From contig CAZKHG010000015.1 in the NCBI GenBank assembly GCA_964552655.1, positions 4,587 through 68,586 of the forward strand: a stretch of DNA of 64,000 nucleotides. Reading direction: 5' to 3'. Shown one piece after another: positions 32,067-40,908 of this stretch. This DNA is from CAZKHG01 sp964552655 (GTDB taxonomy: Bacteria > Bacteroidota > Bacteroidia > Bacteroidales > Tenuifilaceae). How positions within the stretch are numbered: the first letter of the stretch is position 1; the number at the start of each line of letters is the position of its first letter. The notes beneath the pieces were generated by a model. It saw only the letters and a list, made by a program, of their open reading frames with translations. It was not told the DNA's origin and ran no database searches. A program made the position numbers and the translations under genes.

Positions 32067-33002
32067 ATGGAAGAAGAAAAAGGAAAAGCCCAACCGAGCT
32101 CGCGTAGAGACTTTTTTAAGGATCTTGGGATTATTGGTCTTGGTGGTTTTGCATTTGGAGCGACCCTTTTTGCAGCCCATAAATTTGAGGCTAAGAAAAG
32201 AGGTCAGCATGTTAAACTGCTTACGGCAGATGGAAGGTTGGTTGAAGTGGATTCCTTACAAATTAAGCAAGTGGATACCGATTTACTTGCCGAGATGCAA
32301 AAAAGAGGCAGGGATGGAATCCCCGGAAAGAGCTGGGTAATGGTAATTGATCTCTCAAAATGTCGTAATGCACGCCAGTGCGTTAACGCCTGTCAGATGG
32401 CCCATCACCTTCGCCCTGAGCAGTACCACATCAACACTTTGCAAATGAAGGATACTGACCGGACACAGCCTTACCACATGCCAAAACCCTGCCAACACTG
32501 TGATAATCCGCCTTGCGTTTCGGTTTGTCCGGTAGATGCTACTTATAAGAGAAGCGACGGAATAGTATTGATTGACAATGAAAGGTGCATCGGGTGCCGC
32601 TTTTGCATTGCAGCATGTCCATACTCTGCCCGATCGTTCAACTGGTTCGATCCAAAAGATGCCGAACAGGATAAAGGAATTGTATATGACGTGGAGCTGA
32701 ATGTTCCCCAAAAAAAGGGGACGATAACAAAATGTTTATTCAGCGCCGACAGGTTGCGTAAAAATGAGCTGCCCTATTGTGTCTCGGCTTGCCCAAACGG
32801 AGTGTTCTACTTTGGTGATGAAAACGAGGATGCAGTTACAAACGGTACCACCAAGCAAACTGTCAGGTTAAGCCAACTTTTAAAGGACAACGGGGCTTTC
32901 CAACTAATGGATGAGCTTGGCACCAAACCCAGAGTTTTCTATTTACCGCCCAAAAACAGGCTTTTCCCATTTACCAATGATAATTCGGAAAATAACGGAT
33001 AA
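32067..33002 (+). CDS. Tat-exported four-cluster FeS protein (ActB C-terminal/DmsB-like)
   Basis: The 311-residue protein has a twin-arginine signal (SSRRDFFKDLGIIGLGGFAF), so it is exported folded. The DmsB/PsrB/ActB-type ferredoxin core follows. Motif II is CQHCDNPPCVSVCP, motif III CIGCRFCIAACP and motif IV KCLFSADRL with CVSACP. Motif I is unusual: CRNARQCVNAC has Ala where the second Cys of CxxCxxCxxxC is expected, so one cluster may be 3Fe-4S. It corresponds to the FeS part of ActB without the molybdopterin-like part. It shares one base with the NrfD gene and probably takes electrons from it. Confidence 0.85.
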   Translation: MEEEKGKAQPSSRRDFFKDLGIIGLGGFAFGATLFAAHKFEAKKRGQHVKLLTADGRLVEVDSLQIKQVDTDLLAEMQKRGRDGIPGKSWVMVIDLSKCRNARQCVNACQMAHHLRPEQYHINTLQMKDTDRTQPYHMPKPCQHCDNPPCVSVCPVDATYKRSDGIVLIDNERCIGCRFCIAACPYSARSFNWFDPKDAEQDKGIVYDVELNVPQKKGTITKCLFSADRLRKNELPYCVSACPNGVFYFGDENEDAVTNGTTKQTVRLSQLLKDNGAFQLMDELGTKPRVFYLPPKNRLFPFTNDNSENNG

Positions 33003-34357
33003 TGAGTATGGCTGAATTCAATAATAGCTCAAACAATCACCTGAAAAGCTTAGCAACCGATTTATATCGCACTGTAAGGCTAAACAGGGGATTTCATATA
33101 TGGATGGCTTTTCTCACCATCACCTTGATTGTATGCTTATACGCCTATTATCTACAATTGAAAACCGGGCTGGGTGTTGCTGGTATAAGAGACTATATTT
33201 CGTGGGGGATTTACATTTCTAACTTTGTTTTCTTTGTAGCAACAAGCCTTGTTGGAATGCTTATCAGCGGAGTTGTTGGTTTAACCGGGCAGAAATGGAT
33301 TACTCCGCTTACGCGAATGGCAGAAATAATAGCCGTGGCATTTGCCGCAGTTGCCGGTCTGGTGATTATTTCCGACATGGGGCGCCCTGAGAGACTCCCT
33401 TATGTTTTCCTACATGGCAGGGTTCAGTCGCCTATACTTTGGGATGTTACTGTAGTAACCACTTATTTCATTATCAGCTTAATCCTTCTATACATCACTA
33501 TAATTCCCGATCTGGCTTTCGGGAAAAATAACCTGGAAGGAAGGCCAAAATGGTTAATAAAAGCTTATGAACTTCTTTCTCTCGGATGGAAGGGGACTGT
33601 TGCCGAAGTGAAAATATTAAAGAAGGCTATATTCGCTATGCTAATCCTGATAATCCCAACCGCCTTAGCCATTCATACCGTTACTTCCTGGTTGTTTGCA
33701 GTTAACTCAAGACCAGGCTGGGATTCTACCATTTTTGGACCGTATTTCGTAAGCGGAGCCTTTGTTTCAGGACTTTCCTGCTTAATCATTGCCATGTACT
33801 TTTTCCGGCATAACTACAAACTACAAGAGTATATAACAGATTTTCATTTTGATAAAGTAGCCAAACTTCTTATCCTTGTATCAGCAGTTTACCTCTATTT
33901 CAATATAAATGAGTTTCTTGTACCCGGGTATAAAATGAAAAAATTTGAGATAATCCATTTACACCAACTATTTGAGGGTGAACATGCAATGCTTTTCTGG
34001 GGGGTACAACTTTTCGGGTTGATTATTCCTGCTATAATCTTACTTTTTAAACCCTTACGCAAACCCCTTCCAATGTTGATTATTGGAATCTTTGTTCTGG
34101 TTGGTTCGTGGTTGAAGCGATACATTATTGTTGTTCCTGTTCAGGAACACCCGTTTTTACCCATCCAACATGTACCTGAAAATTTTATTGTTTATAGCCC
34201 TACCCTTATTGAAATTCTTATTTCAGTGGCTCCTCTGATAATGGTATTGATGATAATAACTGTTCTATCAAAGTTATTCCCAATAATCCCGGTATGGGAA
34301 ACTGCCGTTCATAAAGGACTTATTAAAGAAACCGATAATGAAAAAGAACAGGGATAA
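33002..34357 (+). CDS. NrfD/ActC-family quinol-oxidising membrane subunit
   Basis: The 451-residue protein has about ten membrane helices and the NrfD pattern: GLGVAGIRDYISWGIYISNF, the ISDMGRPERL loop, and HTVTSWLFAVNSRPGW near the centre. NrfD and ActC proteins oxidise membrane quinol and pass electrons to the partner FeS protein. The TAATG junction with the FeS gene implies coupled translation. A second copy (ActF) and the pentaheme ActA of alternative complex III are absent. Confidence 0.88.
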   Translation: MSMAEFNNSSNNHLKSLATDLYRTVRLNRGFHIWMAFLTITLIVCLYAYYLQLKTGLGVAGIRDYISWGIYISNFVFFVATSLVGMLISGVVGLTGQKWITPLTRMAEIIAVAFAAVAGLVIISDMGRPERLPYVFLHGRVQSPILWDVTVVTTYFIISLILLYITIIPDLAFGKNNLEGRPKWLIKAYELLSLGWKGTVAEVKILKKAIFAMLILIIPTALAIHTVTSWLFAVNSRPGWDSTIFGPYFVSGAFVSGLSCLIIAMYFFRHNYKLQEYITDFHFDKVAKLLILVSAVYLYFNINEFLVPGYKMKKFEIIHLHQLFEGEHAMLFWGVQLFGLIIPAIILLFKPLRKPLPMLIIGIFVLVGSWLKRYIIVVPVQEHPFLPIQHVPENFIVYSPTLIEILISVAPLIMVLMIITVLSKLFPIIPVWETAVHKGLIKETDNEKEQG

Positions 34358-34384
34358 GCATTTCAATTAAACTAATTTGCAACT

Positions 34385-35278
34385 ATGTTTACTAAAAAAT
34401 ACAATAAAATATTCATTCTTCTGCTGGTTCTGTTTGGTACTTATAATTTGCTTTTATCGCAAAACAATCAGGTACCTGAAGAAGCAAAAAAACGAACTGC
34501 TCCGTTCCTGTTTGACAAGGGGATAGTTGAAAAAGGTGAGTTAATTTACACCTTGAACTGTAAATCTTGCCACGGCAATCCTGGGAAAGGAGACTTTGCT
34601 AAACTTGTTCCTATCCCAAAAGATCCTGCAACACCAGAGTACCAGGCAAATACCGATGGTGAAATGTTTTATATCCTGACAAACGGCAGGGGATTAATGC
34701 CCACTTTTGCCAACACCCTCAGTGAAGAACAAAGATGGGAAGTGATATCTTATGTTAGGAGTTTCAATAAATCCTATAAACAACCAGCAATTCAGCAGGA
34801 GAAAGAACAAAAGATTGCAAGTACGTTATCAATTACCTTTCATAACGACTCCATCGAAAAAAAGTTTTATACCATCGTTATTGATAATGCACCCGGCAAC
34901 CCACATCCTGTCCGCGGGGTTAAGGTTTCGCTTTTTGTTAAAAGAACATTTGGGAACCTTCCGGTTGGTGAAGGGTTTACAGATAGCTATGGAGTTTCAG
35001 GGTTCAATTACCTTACAGATATACCCGGTGATAACCTGGGTAATCTTGCCCTTACTGCCAAGCTTGGCAATGATGTCTCCAAAGACACAATTTTATTGGT
35101 GGGTAAACCAACCATTCCAAAAGAAATCCTGGCAACAAGAGCCTGGTGGAATATCAATGCGAAAGCCCCTGTCTGGCTGATAACTCTTTACACATCAGGT
35201 ATTATAATAGTTTTGGGGACGCTAATTTATATCCTTTTACTGCTTAAAAAGATCAGGGATTTAAACCATAAAACTTAA
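34385..35278 (+). CDS. Membrane-anchored monoheme cytochrome c
   Basis: The 297-residue protein has a signal peptide (cleavage near LLLSQ), one class I cytochrome c domain with CKSCH at 59-63 and the probable Met ligand in GRGLMPTF, then a beta-rich domain of about 110 residues (HPVRGVKVSLFVKR) and a C-terminal membrane helix. By position it carries electrons from the FeS/NrfD module toward the oxidase or its subunit II heme. The beta domain is not one I recognise. Confidence 0.87.
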   Translation: MFTKKYNKIFILLLVLFGTYNLLLSQNNQVPEEAKKRTAPFLFDKGIVEKGELIYTLNCKSCHGNPGKGDFAKLVPIPKDPATPEYQANTDGEMFYILTNGRGLMPTFANTLSEEQRWEVISYVRSFNKSYKQPAIQQEKEQKIASTLSITFHNDSIEKKFYTIVIDNAPGNPHPVRGVKVSLFVKRTFGNLPVGEGFTDSYGVSGFNYLTDIPGDNLGNLALTAKLGNDVSKDTILLVGKPTIPKEILATRAWWNINAKAPVWLITLYTSGIIIVLGTLIYILLLLKKIRDLNHKT

Positions 35279-35282
35279 ACAC

Positions 35283-35660
35283 ATGAAAAGTATTACTTCA
35301 CTATCTACCATTGGTAGAATCCTTTTTGCCCTCCCGTTTGGTATTATTGGGCTAAACCATTTCCTGATTAAAGACTTTTTTAACGGGATGCTAACTTCAT
35401 TTATACCTGGCGGAGGCTTTACAATACTTTTTACAGGGGCTTGTTTAATTGCAGCATCAATCAGCATCATACTAAAAAAATATATCAGGCTGTCTTGTTT
35501 GTTGCTTGCTGCCTTACTATTAATATTTATACTTTCTATTCATATTCCACAACTTTTTGATGCTGATAAAGCCATATCCCAGTTTGCTTTCATGCAACTT
35601 TTAAAGGATACAGCCCTTATGGGTGGCGCACTTATAATTGCAGGGCTTTATAAAGATTAG
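35283..35660 (+). CDS. DoxX-like four-helix membrane protein
   Basis: The 125-residue protein has four membrane helices and the GRILFALPFGIIGLNHFLI start common to the DoxX/SURF4-like group. It lies five bases after the cytochrome c gene inside the respiratory operon. Members are linked to respiratory complexes, but the role here is unknown. Confidence 0.7.
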   Translation: MKSITSLSTIGRILFALPFGIIGLNHFLIKDFFNGMLTSFIPGGGFTILFTGACLIAASISIILKKYIRLSCLLLAALLLIFILSIHIPQLFDADKAISQFAFMQLLKDTALMGGALIIAGLYKD

Positions 35661-35680
35661 AAATCAAAACTCATGATATA

Positions 35681-36430
35681 ATGAAAAAATACATCCTACT
35701 ATTGCTGTTCATCCCTGGTTTTTTGCTTGCCAGAAGTCAACCCTTTACCAACGAAGTTGGTATAGATGAACACCTTAATGACACTATTCCGTTATCATTA
35801 AAGTTCTTTAATGAACAGAACGAAGTTGTAACACTTGGGCAACTGATTGACCGACCAACTGTTCTTTGTTTTGTCTATTTTGATTGCCCCGGCTTATGCA
35901 GCCCCTTACAGGAGGGCTTATCCGATCTGATAGATAAAACCGATCTGGAACTGGGCAAAGATTACAAGGTTATTACCATAAGCTTCAACTTCAAGGACAC
36001 TCCTGAAAAAGCCAAGATTAAAAAAGCCAACTTTACAACGAAAATCAGCAAGGATAAAGCACCTTACTGGTACTACTTAACCGGAGATAGCGCTGCCATT
36101 GTTAGCATTCTTAACAGCGTTGGCTATAAAATAAAAGTTGCCGGCGTAGATTATATTCACCCATCGGCACTGGTGATCCTCAGCCCACAGGGGAAGATTA
36201 CCCGATACCTTTATGGCTTGAAATTCTTACCCTTTGATCTTAAAATGTCAGTGATTGAAGCGCAAAAAGGATTAGCACGACCAACCATTAACCGCATTCT
36301 GGAATTCTGTTACAGCTACGAACCGGAAGGTCGAAGATATACATTAGAAATTACCAAGTTGGCCGGTGTATTTACAATTGTTATTCTTATCGCATTCTTT
36401 GCAATTTTACTAATTCGCAAGAAAAAATAG
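35681..36430 (+). CDS. SCO1/SenC-family copper chaperone for CuA
   Basis: The 249-residue protein has a signal peptide, a thioredoxin-like domain with the copper-binding CPGLC (CxxxC) in YFDCPGLCS and the distal His in DYIHPSALVIL, and a C-terminal membrane helix. SCO proteins deliver copper to or reduce the CuA site of subunit II, which is encoded downstream in this operon. Confidence 0.9.
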   Translation: MKKYILLLLFIPGFLLARSQPFTNEVGIDEHLNDTIPLSLKFFNEQNEVVTLGQLIDRPTVLCFVYFDCPGLCSPLQEGLSDLIDKTDLELGKDYKVITISFNFKDTPEKAKIKKANFTTKISKDKAPYWYYLTGDSAAIVSILNSVGYKIKVAGVDYIHPSALVILSPQGKITRYLYGLKFLPFDLKMSVIEAQKGLARPTINRILEFCYSYEPEGRRYTLEITKLAGVFTIVILIAFFAILLIRKKK

Positions 36431-36439
36431 TAAACTTAT

Positions 36440-38047
36440 ATGACATCAGATACCACAGCAATACACCCAAGCTATCTGGATCAACAAGGGAAATACAAGG
36501 GAATACTTGGTTGGTTGACTTCCACCGATCATAAACGAATCGGCATATTGTACCTGGTATGCATCATGATATTCTTCCTGGTTGGTGCTGCTTTAGGCGG
36601 ATTAATGAAACTGGAACTGGCGCATCCCGGTCAACAAGTGGTTGATGCCCAAACCTATAATGGGCTGTTTACTGTTCATGGCATTATAATGATTTTTATG
36701 GTGGTGATACCGGGATTAGCGGCTGTTTTTGGCAACTTCTTTTTACCCATAATGATTGGAGCAAAAGATGTAGCATTCCCAAAGCTAAACCTTTTTTCCT
36801 GGTATATTTATGTTGCCGGAGCAGGACTTGCCATTCTTTCTCAGTTTGCAGGGAAAGGTGCACCCGATACCGGATGGACATTTTATGCCCCATATAGCAT
36901 CAACACTCAAACCAACGTAGTAGCTGCAGTTTTCGCAGCATTTGTACTTGGGTTTTCATCCATATTAACCGGCCTGAATTTTATTGTGACTATCCACAGG
37001 ATGAGGGCTAAGGGCATGACCTGGTTTAAAATGCCTCTTTTCCCCTGGTCGCTTTACGCCACCGCATGGATACAGGTATTAGCCACACCCATTGTTGGTA
37101 TTACCCTGCTGATGATTATTGCAGAACGATGGCTGAGAATCGGATTTTTTGATCCGAATCTTGGCGGTGATCCTATTCTTTACCAGCACCTGTTCTGGAT
37201 TTATTCCCATCCGGCTGTTTATATCATGATCCTGCCGGCTATGGGAGTAGTTACTGAAATTATTCCAACTTTCTGTCAGCGAAAAGTCTTTGGCTATAAA
37301 GCCATTGCCCTGTCAAGTCTGGCAATTGCCGGAGTCGGTTATCTGGTATGGGGACATCACATGTTTACTTCCGGAATGAGCGATTTTTCCAGGATGGTTT
37401 TCTCCCTTCTCACCTTTATCGTTGCCATTCCAAGTGCTATAAAAGTCTTTAACTGGATGGCAACCATGTATAAAGGATCTATCCTGATAAGAACCCCCTT
37501 CTTATACACCATTTCATTCATGATTCAGTTTATGATTGGCGGGTTAACCGGGTTGGTTCTTGGTTCCATAGCAACTGATGTTCATGTTCACGATACCTAT
37601 TTTGTTGTTGCCCACTTCCATTACATTGTATTTGGCGGAATGGGTTTTGCATTTTTCGCTGCCATTCACTACTGGTACCCAAAAATGTTTGGCAGAATGT
37701 ATAGTGAAAGACTTGCAAATATCGCCTGGTTCATCCTTTTCTCAGGTTTTACTTTACTGTACTTCCCAATGTTCATACTTGGCTTGCAGGGTATGCCCAG
37801 AAGGTATTTCGATTACCTGCCGGAGTATGCTCCCGGGCAAATGCTCTCCTCCATCGGTGCCGGAATTCTGATTATCGGAATTATACTGATGGTTTATAAC
37901 CTGCTTATCTCGTTAAGAAAGGGTAAAATAGCCGAAGCAAATCCCTGGGGTGGGAATACATTAGAATGGACTATACCCTCGCCCCCACCACTCGAAAATT
38001 TCGACAAAGAAGTTGAGATAACCAGTGAGCCATACGACTACAAGTAA
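36440..38047 (+). CDS. ctaD: Cytochrome c oxidase subunit I (A2-type heme-copper oxidase)
   Basis: The 535-residue, 12-helix catalytic subunit has TSTDHKRIGILYLV, the heme ligand region with FTVHGIIMIF, the CuB His-Tyr motif IYSHPAVYIMILPAMG, WGHHMFTSGM, and DTYFVVAHFHYIVFGG with the heme ligands. YSHP in place of GHPE is the marker of A2-type oxidases, in which the D-channel Glu is replaced by a Tyr-Ser pair. It reduces O2 to water and pumps protons. Confidence 0.95.
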   Translation: MTSDTTAIHPSYLDQQGKYKGILGWLTSTDHKRIGILYLVCIMIFFLVGAALGGLMKLELAHPGQQVVDAQTYNGLFTVHGIIMIFMVVIPGLAAVFGNFFLPIMIGAKDVAFPKLNLFSWYIYVAGAGLAILSQFAGKGAPDTGWTFYAPYSINTQTNVVAAVFAAFVLGFSSILTGLNFIVTIHRMRAKGMTWFKMPLFPWSLYATAWIQVLATPIVGITLLMIIAERWLRIGFFDPNLGGDPILYQHLFWIYSHPAVYIMILPAMGVVTEIIPTFCQRKVFGYKAIALSSLAIAGVGYLVWGHHMFTSGMSDFSRMVFSLLTFIVAIPSAIKVFNWMATMYKGSILIRTPFLYTISFMIQFMIGGLTGLVLGSIATDVHVHDTYFVVAHFHYIVFGGMGFAFFAAIHYWYPKMFGRMYSERLANIAWFILFSGFTLLYFPMFILGLQGMPRRYFDYLPEYAPGQMLSSIGAGILIIGIILMVYNLLISLRKGKIAEANPWGGNTLEWTIPSPPPLENFDKEVEITSEPYDYK

Positions 38048-38058
38048 AAATTCCCACT

Positions 38059-38676
38059 ATGGATCAAAATATACATCTGCACGAAGAGCATCGCGACGAT
38101 ACCGGATCGAAGCTGGGCATGTGGATTTTCATCTTCACCGAACTACTACTTTTTGGTGGTTTGTTCCTCGTTTACGCGGTTTACCGGGCAAAGTACAGCG
38201 AAGACTTTCACATCGCAGGTCACCAGCTGAATGTTTTTATTGGGGCGGTTAACACAATAGTACTGCTTGTTAGTAGCATGACCATTGCCATGTCCATCAC
38301 TGCAATGCAAAAGAATGACAAGAAGATGGCTTTAAGGTTGCTTTACTTGACTTTTTTGCTGGCATTTATTTTCCTCATCAACAAGTACTTTGAATGGGGT
38401 GGAAAAATTCACCACCACCTTTACCCGGGTTCCGATCTGGTTATCAGTCTTAAACATGGCCAAATCCTATTTTTTGGATTGTATTTTTTTATGACCGGTT
38501 TACACGCCCTGCATATCATTGTTGGCATGACAATTATTGGGGTGATCATTGCAAAAATCTCAAAAAATAAAATAACTCCCGACAATTATGTGCTGTTGGA
38601 GAACGGAGGTTTATACTGGCATTTAGTTGACCTGATATGGATATTCCTATTCCCGTTATTGTACCTAATCACTTAA
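38059..38676 (+). CDS. ctaE: Cytochrome c oxidase subunit III
   Basis: The 205-residue, five-helix protein has GMWIFIFTELLLFGGLF at the first helix, GLYFFMTGLHALHIIVGM near the fourth and YWHLVDLIWIFLFPLLY at the end. These are typical of the five-helix subunit III found in caa3 oxidases. It lies 11 bases after subunit I. Confidence 0.94.
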   Translation: MDQNIHLHEEHRDDTGSKLGMWIFIFTELLLFGGLFLVYAVYRAKYSEDFHIAGHQLNVFIGAVNTIVLLVSSMTIAMSITAMQKNDKKMALRLLYLTFLLAFIFLINKYFEWGGKIHHHLYPGSDLVISLKHGQILFFGLYFFMTGLHALHIIVGMTIIGVIIAKISKNKITPDNYVLLENGGLYWHLVDLIWIFLFPLLYLIT

Positions 38677-38687
38677 CCATTCATGCT

Positions 38688-38972
38688 ATGAACCATACCG
38701 AAAATCATATCACACCATATCGTTTATATGCCATTGTTCTTGTGCTATTGCTTATACTCACTGCAATTACAATTACGGTTACGTGGGTTGATGTAGGGCC
38801 ATTCAGCGTTGCAGTTGCCCTGGGCATAGCAATGGTTAAAGTGGCATTGGTTTTACTTTTCTTCATGCACCTTAAATTTGATATTTTGATTTTCAAGATA
38901 TTTGTGGCCATGGTATTTTTTCTGCTGGCAATTGTATTTATCATCACATTTTTCGATTACTTATACAGATAG
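38688..38972 (+). CDS. ctaF: Cytochrome c oxidase subunit IV (prokaryotic)
   Basis: The 94-residue, three-helix protein contains MVKVALVLLFFMHLKF, the hallmark of prokaryotic subunit IV. The ATG at 38688 is chosen over 38637, which would overlap subunit III by 40 bases and add a non-conserved leader. Confidence 0.88.
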   Translation: MNHTENHITPYRLYAIVLVLLLILTAITITVTWVDVGPFSVAVALGIAMVKVALVLLFFMHLKFDILIFKIFVAMVFFLLAIVFIITFFDYLYR

Positions 38973-38994
38973 CTAACTTTATAATAAGATTGAT

Positions 38995-39912
38995 ATGTTT
39001 CAAGGGGCGTCAAATTTTGCCGAGGGAGTTGATCGGGTTTTCCTGTTTATTTTTGCTATATCAGCTTTTTTCCTGATTGGGATAACGATAACCATGGTTG
39101 TATTCATTTTTCGATATAACCGGAAAAAACACCCTAAACCGACACAGATAAAGGATAACATGAAACTTGAACTGGCATGGACTCTAATCCCGTTAGCGTT
39201 GGTATTGGCAATGTTTTATTACGGGTACATTGTTTTCAGGCCCATGCGCGAGGCACCCAAAGATGCCATGGAGGTAAAGGTAACGGGTATGATGTGGAGC
39301 TGGACTTTTGAATACCCAAATGGTAAAATTACGAACGAACTTTGGCTTCCGGTAAATAAACCAGTAAAGCTAAACCTCTACTCAAGGGATGTGATCCATA
39401 GCTTGTATATCCCCGCATTTAGGATTAAAGAGGATTTGGTTCCTGGCAAAAATGATAACTACATGTGGTTCATCCCTATGATTGAGGGTTCCTATGACAT
39501 CCTTTGTGCCGAGTATTGTGGTTTACGCCATTCGTTTATGGAATCAAAGGCAGTAATTGTGTCTGAAAATGAGTTCGAAAAATGGTTATCGGAGATTTCG
39601 CCTGAAACAATTGTATCAAGAGGGTTAGATTTATTAAAAAATAATGCTTGTACCAGCTGTCACTCCCTCGATGGTTCACCGCTGGTTGGTCCAAGTTTTA
39701 AAGGGCTTTACGGATCGGATCGGGTAGTGCTGAAAGATGGGAAGGAAATTACAGTAAAAGCGGATACTTCATACATCCGCCGTGCAATATTAGAACCTGA
39801 TGCAGAAGTGGTTAAAGGATTCAACAAGGGAATGATGAGGGCCTACAACCAGGTATTGAAGGAGGAAGAAATTAAGCTTTTGCTCGAATACTTCCAGAAT
39901 CAACCCAAATAG
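38995..39912 (+). CDS. ctaC: Cytochrome c oxidase subunit II fused to cytochrome c
   Basis: The 305-residue protein has two membrane helices, a cupredoxin domain with the CuA motif CAEYCGLRHSFM, and a C-terminal cytochrome c domain with CTSCHS and the probable Met in GMMRAYNQ. The fusion defines a caa3-type oxidase that takes electrons from a soluble or anchored cytochrome c. Subunit order in the operon is I, III, IV, II, which is not the usual II-first order. Confidence 0.95.
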   Translation: MFQGASNFAEGVDRVFLFIFAISAFFLIGITITMVVFIFRYNRKKHPKPTQIKDNMKLELAWTLIPLALVLAMFYYGYIVFRPMREAPKDAMEVKVTGMMWSWTFEYPNGKITNELWLPVNKPVKLNLYSRDVIHSLYIPAFRIKEDLVPGKNDNYMWFIPMIEGSYDILCAEYCGLRHSFMESKAVIVSENEFEKWLSEISPETIVSRGLDLLKNNACTSCHSLDGSPLVGPSFKGLYGSDRVVLKDGKEITVKADTSYIRRAILEPDAEVVKGFNKGMMRAYNQVLKEEEIKLLLEYFQNQPK

Positions 39913-39917
39913 CAGGC

Positions 39918-40793
39918 ATGACTCCCAGGGCTGATTTTTCAATTAAAGATTTCTTCTCCCTGATTAAGATCATTATTAGCCTTGCAGTTACATTTACTGC
40001 TTTTACAGGGTTTGTTATACATGAAAAGTCCATCACTTTCCTGCTTATTCCAACCTTAATTGGGGTGTTTCTTCTTTCTGCAGGGGCATCGGCTTTTAAT
40101 CACATTATGGAAGCAAATACCGATGCCTTGATGAACCGAACAAAAAACCGACCCATCCCGAATGGAAGAATCTCTTTAAGAGAAGCCACATTTTTAGCAA
40201 TTACCTTATCGGTTGCAGGTTTTATAATTTTATTATTTTTGGTTAATTCCCTTTGCGCATTCCTGGGTTTATTCAACCTTTTATGGTATAATTTTGTATA
40301 TACTCCTCTTAAAAAGAGAACAGTATGGGCAGTTTTTATTGGTACTATCACTGGGATAATACCATTTTTTATGGGAATTTCGGCGAATAATGGAAATTTA
40401 CTTGAACCATCATATCTATTTATTGCGCTTTACATGATGATCTGGCAAGTGCCTCACTTCTTGATTTTAATATCTATTTATGGTGCTGAATATGAAATTG
40501 CTGGCCTGGCTTCAGCTACATCGAAATTAAGCCCTGAAAGAATTGTTAGAATTTCTTCACTATGGATAATTAGCAGCTGTTTAATATCAATGTCCTTACC
40601 AATATTTGGCTTACTGCATTCAAAAAGTATAGCTTATTCTATAATTATATTTTCAATTTTTATTGTCTGGATAAATATTGGGTATTCATTTTTTTGCCAA
40701 AAAGACAATAAGAGAAAAATTCTATTTGCTTTAACAAACATCATGCAGGCTGGTTTTATGGCTTTTTTAGCAATTGATAGTCTCCTTTCCTAA
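39918..40793 (+). CDS. ctaB: Protoheme IX farnesyltransferase (heme O synthase)
   Basis: The 291-residue UbiA-family membrane protein has the first Asp-rich motif NHIMEANTDALMNRT followed by RPIPNGRIS, and the YTPLKKRT segment. It makes heme O from heme B for the oxidase; conversion to heme A would need CtaA, which is not in the window. It is the last gene of the operon, five bases after subunit II. The C-terminal half is less conserved and AT-rich. Confidence 0.92.
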   Translation: MTPRADFSIKDFFSLIKIIISLAVTFTAFTGFVIHEKSITFLLIPTLIGVFLLSAGASAFNHIMEANTDALMNRTKNRPIPNGRISLREATFLAITLSVAGFIILLFLVNSLCAFLGLFNLLWYNFVYTPLKKRTVWAVFIGTITGIIPFFMGISANNGNLLEPSYLFIALYMMIWQVPHFLILISIYGAEYEIAGLASATSKLSPERIVRISSLWIISSCLISMSLPIFGLLHSKSIAYSIIIFSIFIVWINIGYSFFCQKDNKRKILFALTNIMQAGFMAFLAIDSLLS

Positions 40794-40821
40794 AATATTT
40801 TTAAAAAATATATCAAAACTC

Positions 40822-40852
40822 TTGACTTGTATGTTAGATTTATATAACTTTG
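40822..40852 (+). promoter_or_regulatory. Promoter for the membrane protein/XRE pair
   Basis: TTG at 40822-40824, a 20-base spacer and TAACTTTG at 40845-40852 match the consensus exactly, 57 bases before the ATG at 40909. Confidence 0.6.
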
Positions 40853-40882
40853 TGTTATATATTTTTATCATTTTGTTATATA
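40841..40882 (+). promoter_or_regulatory. Probable operator: inverted TATATAAC/GTTATATA plus third half-site
   Basis: TATATAAC (40841-40848), TTTGT and GTTATATA (40854-40861) form a perfect 8-bp inverted repeat lying over the -7 element. A third GTTATATA half-site is at 40875-40882, 21 bases (two helical turns) from the second. This is what autoregulation by the XRE protein encoded at 41300 would need. Confidence 0.5.
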
Positions 40883-40908
40883 TTATTAACTTTTAAAAAA
40901 GATACAGC

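Noticed and set aside
38637..38972. Longer oxidase subunit IV start at 38637
   Set aside because: It overlaps subunit III by 40 bases; the ATG at 38688 gives the normal family N terminus.
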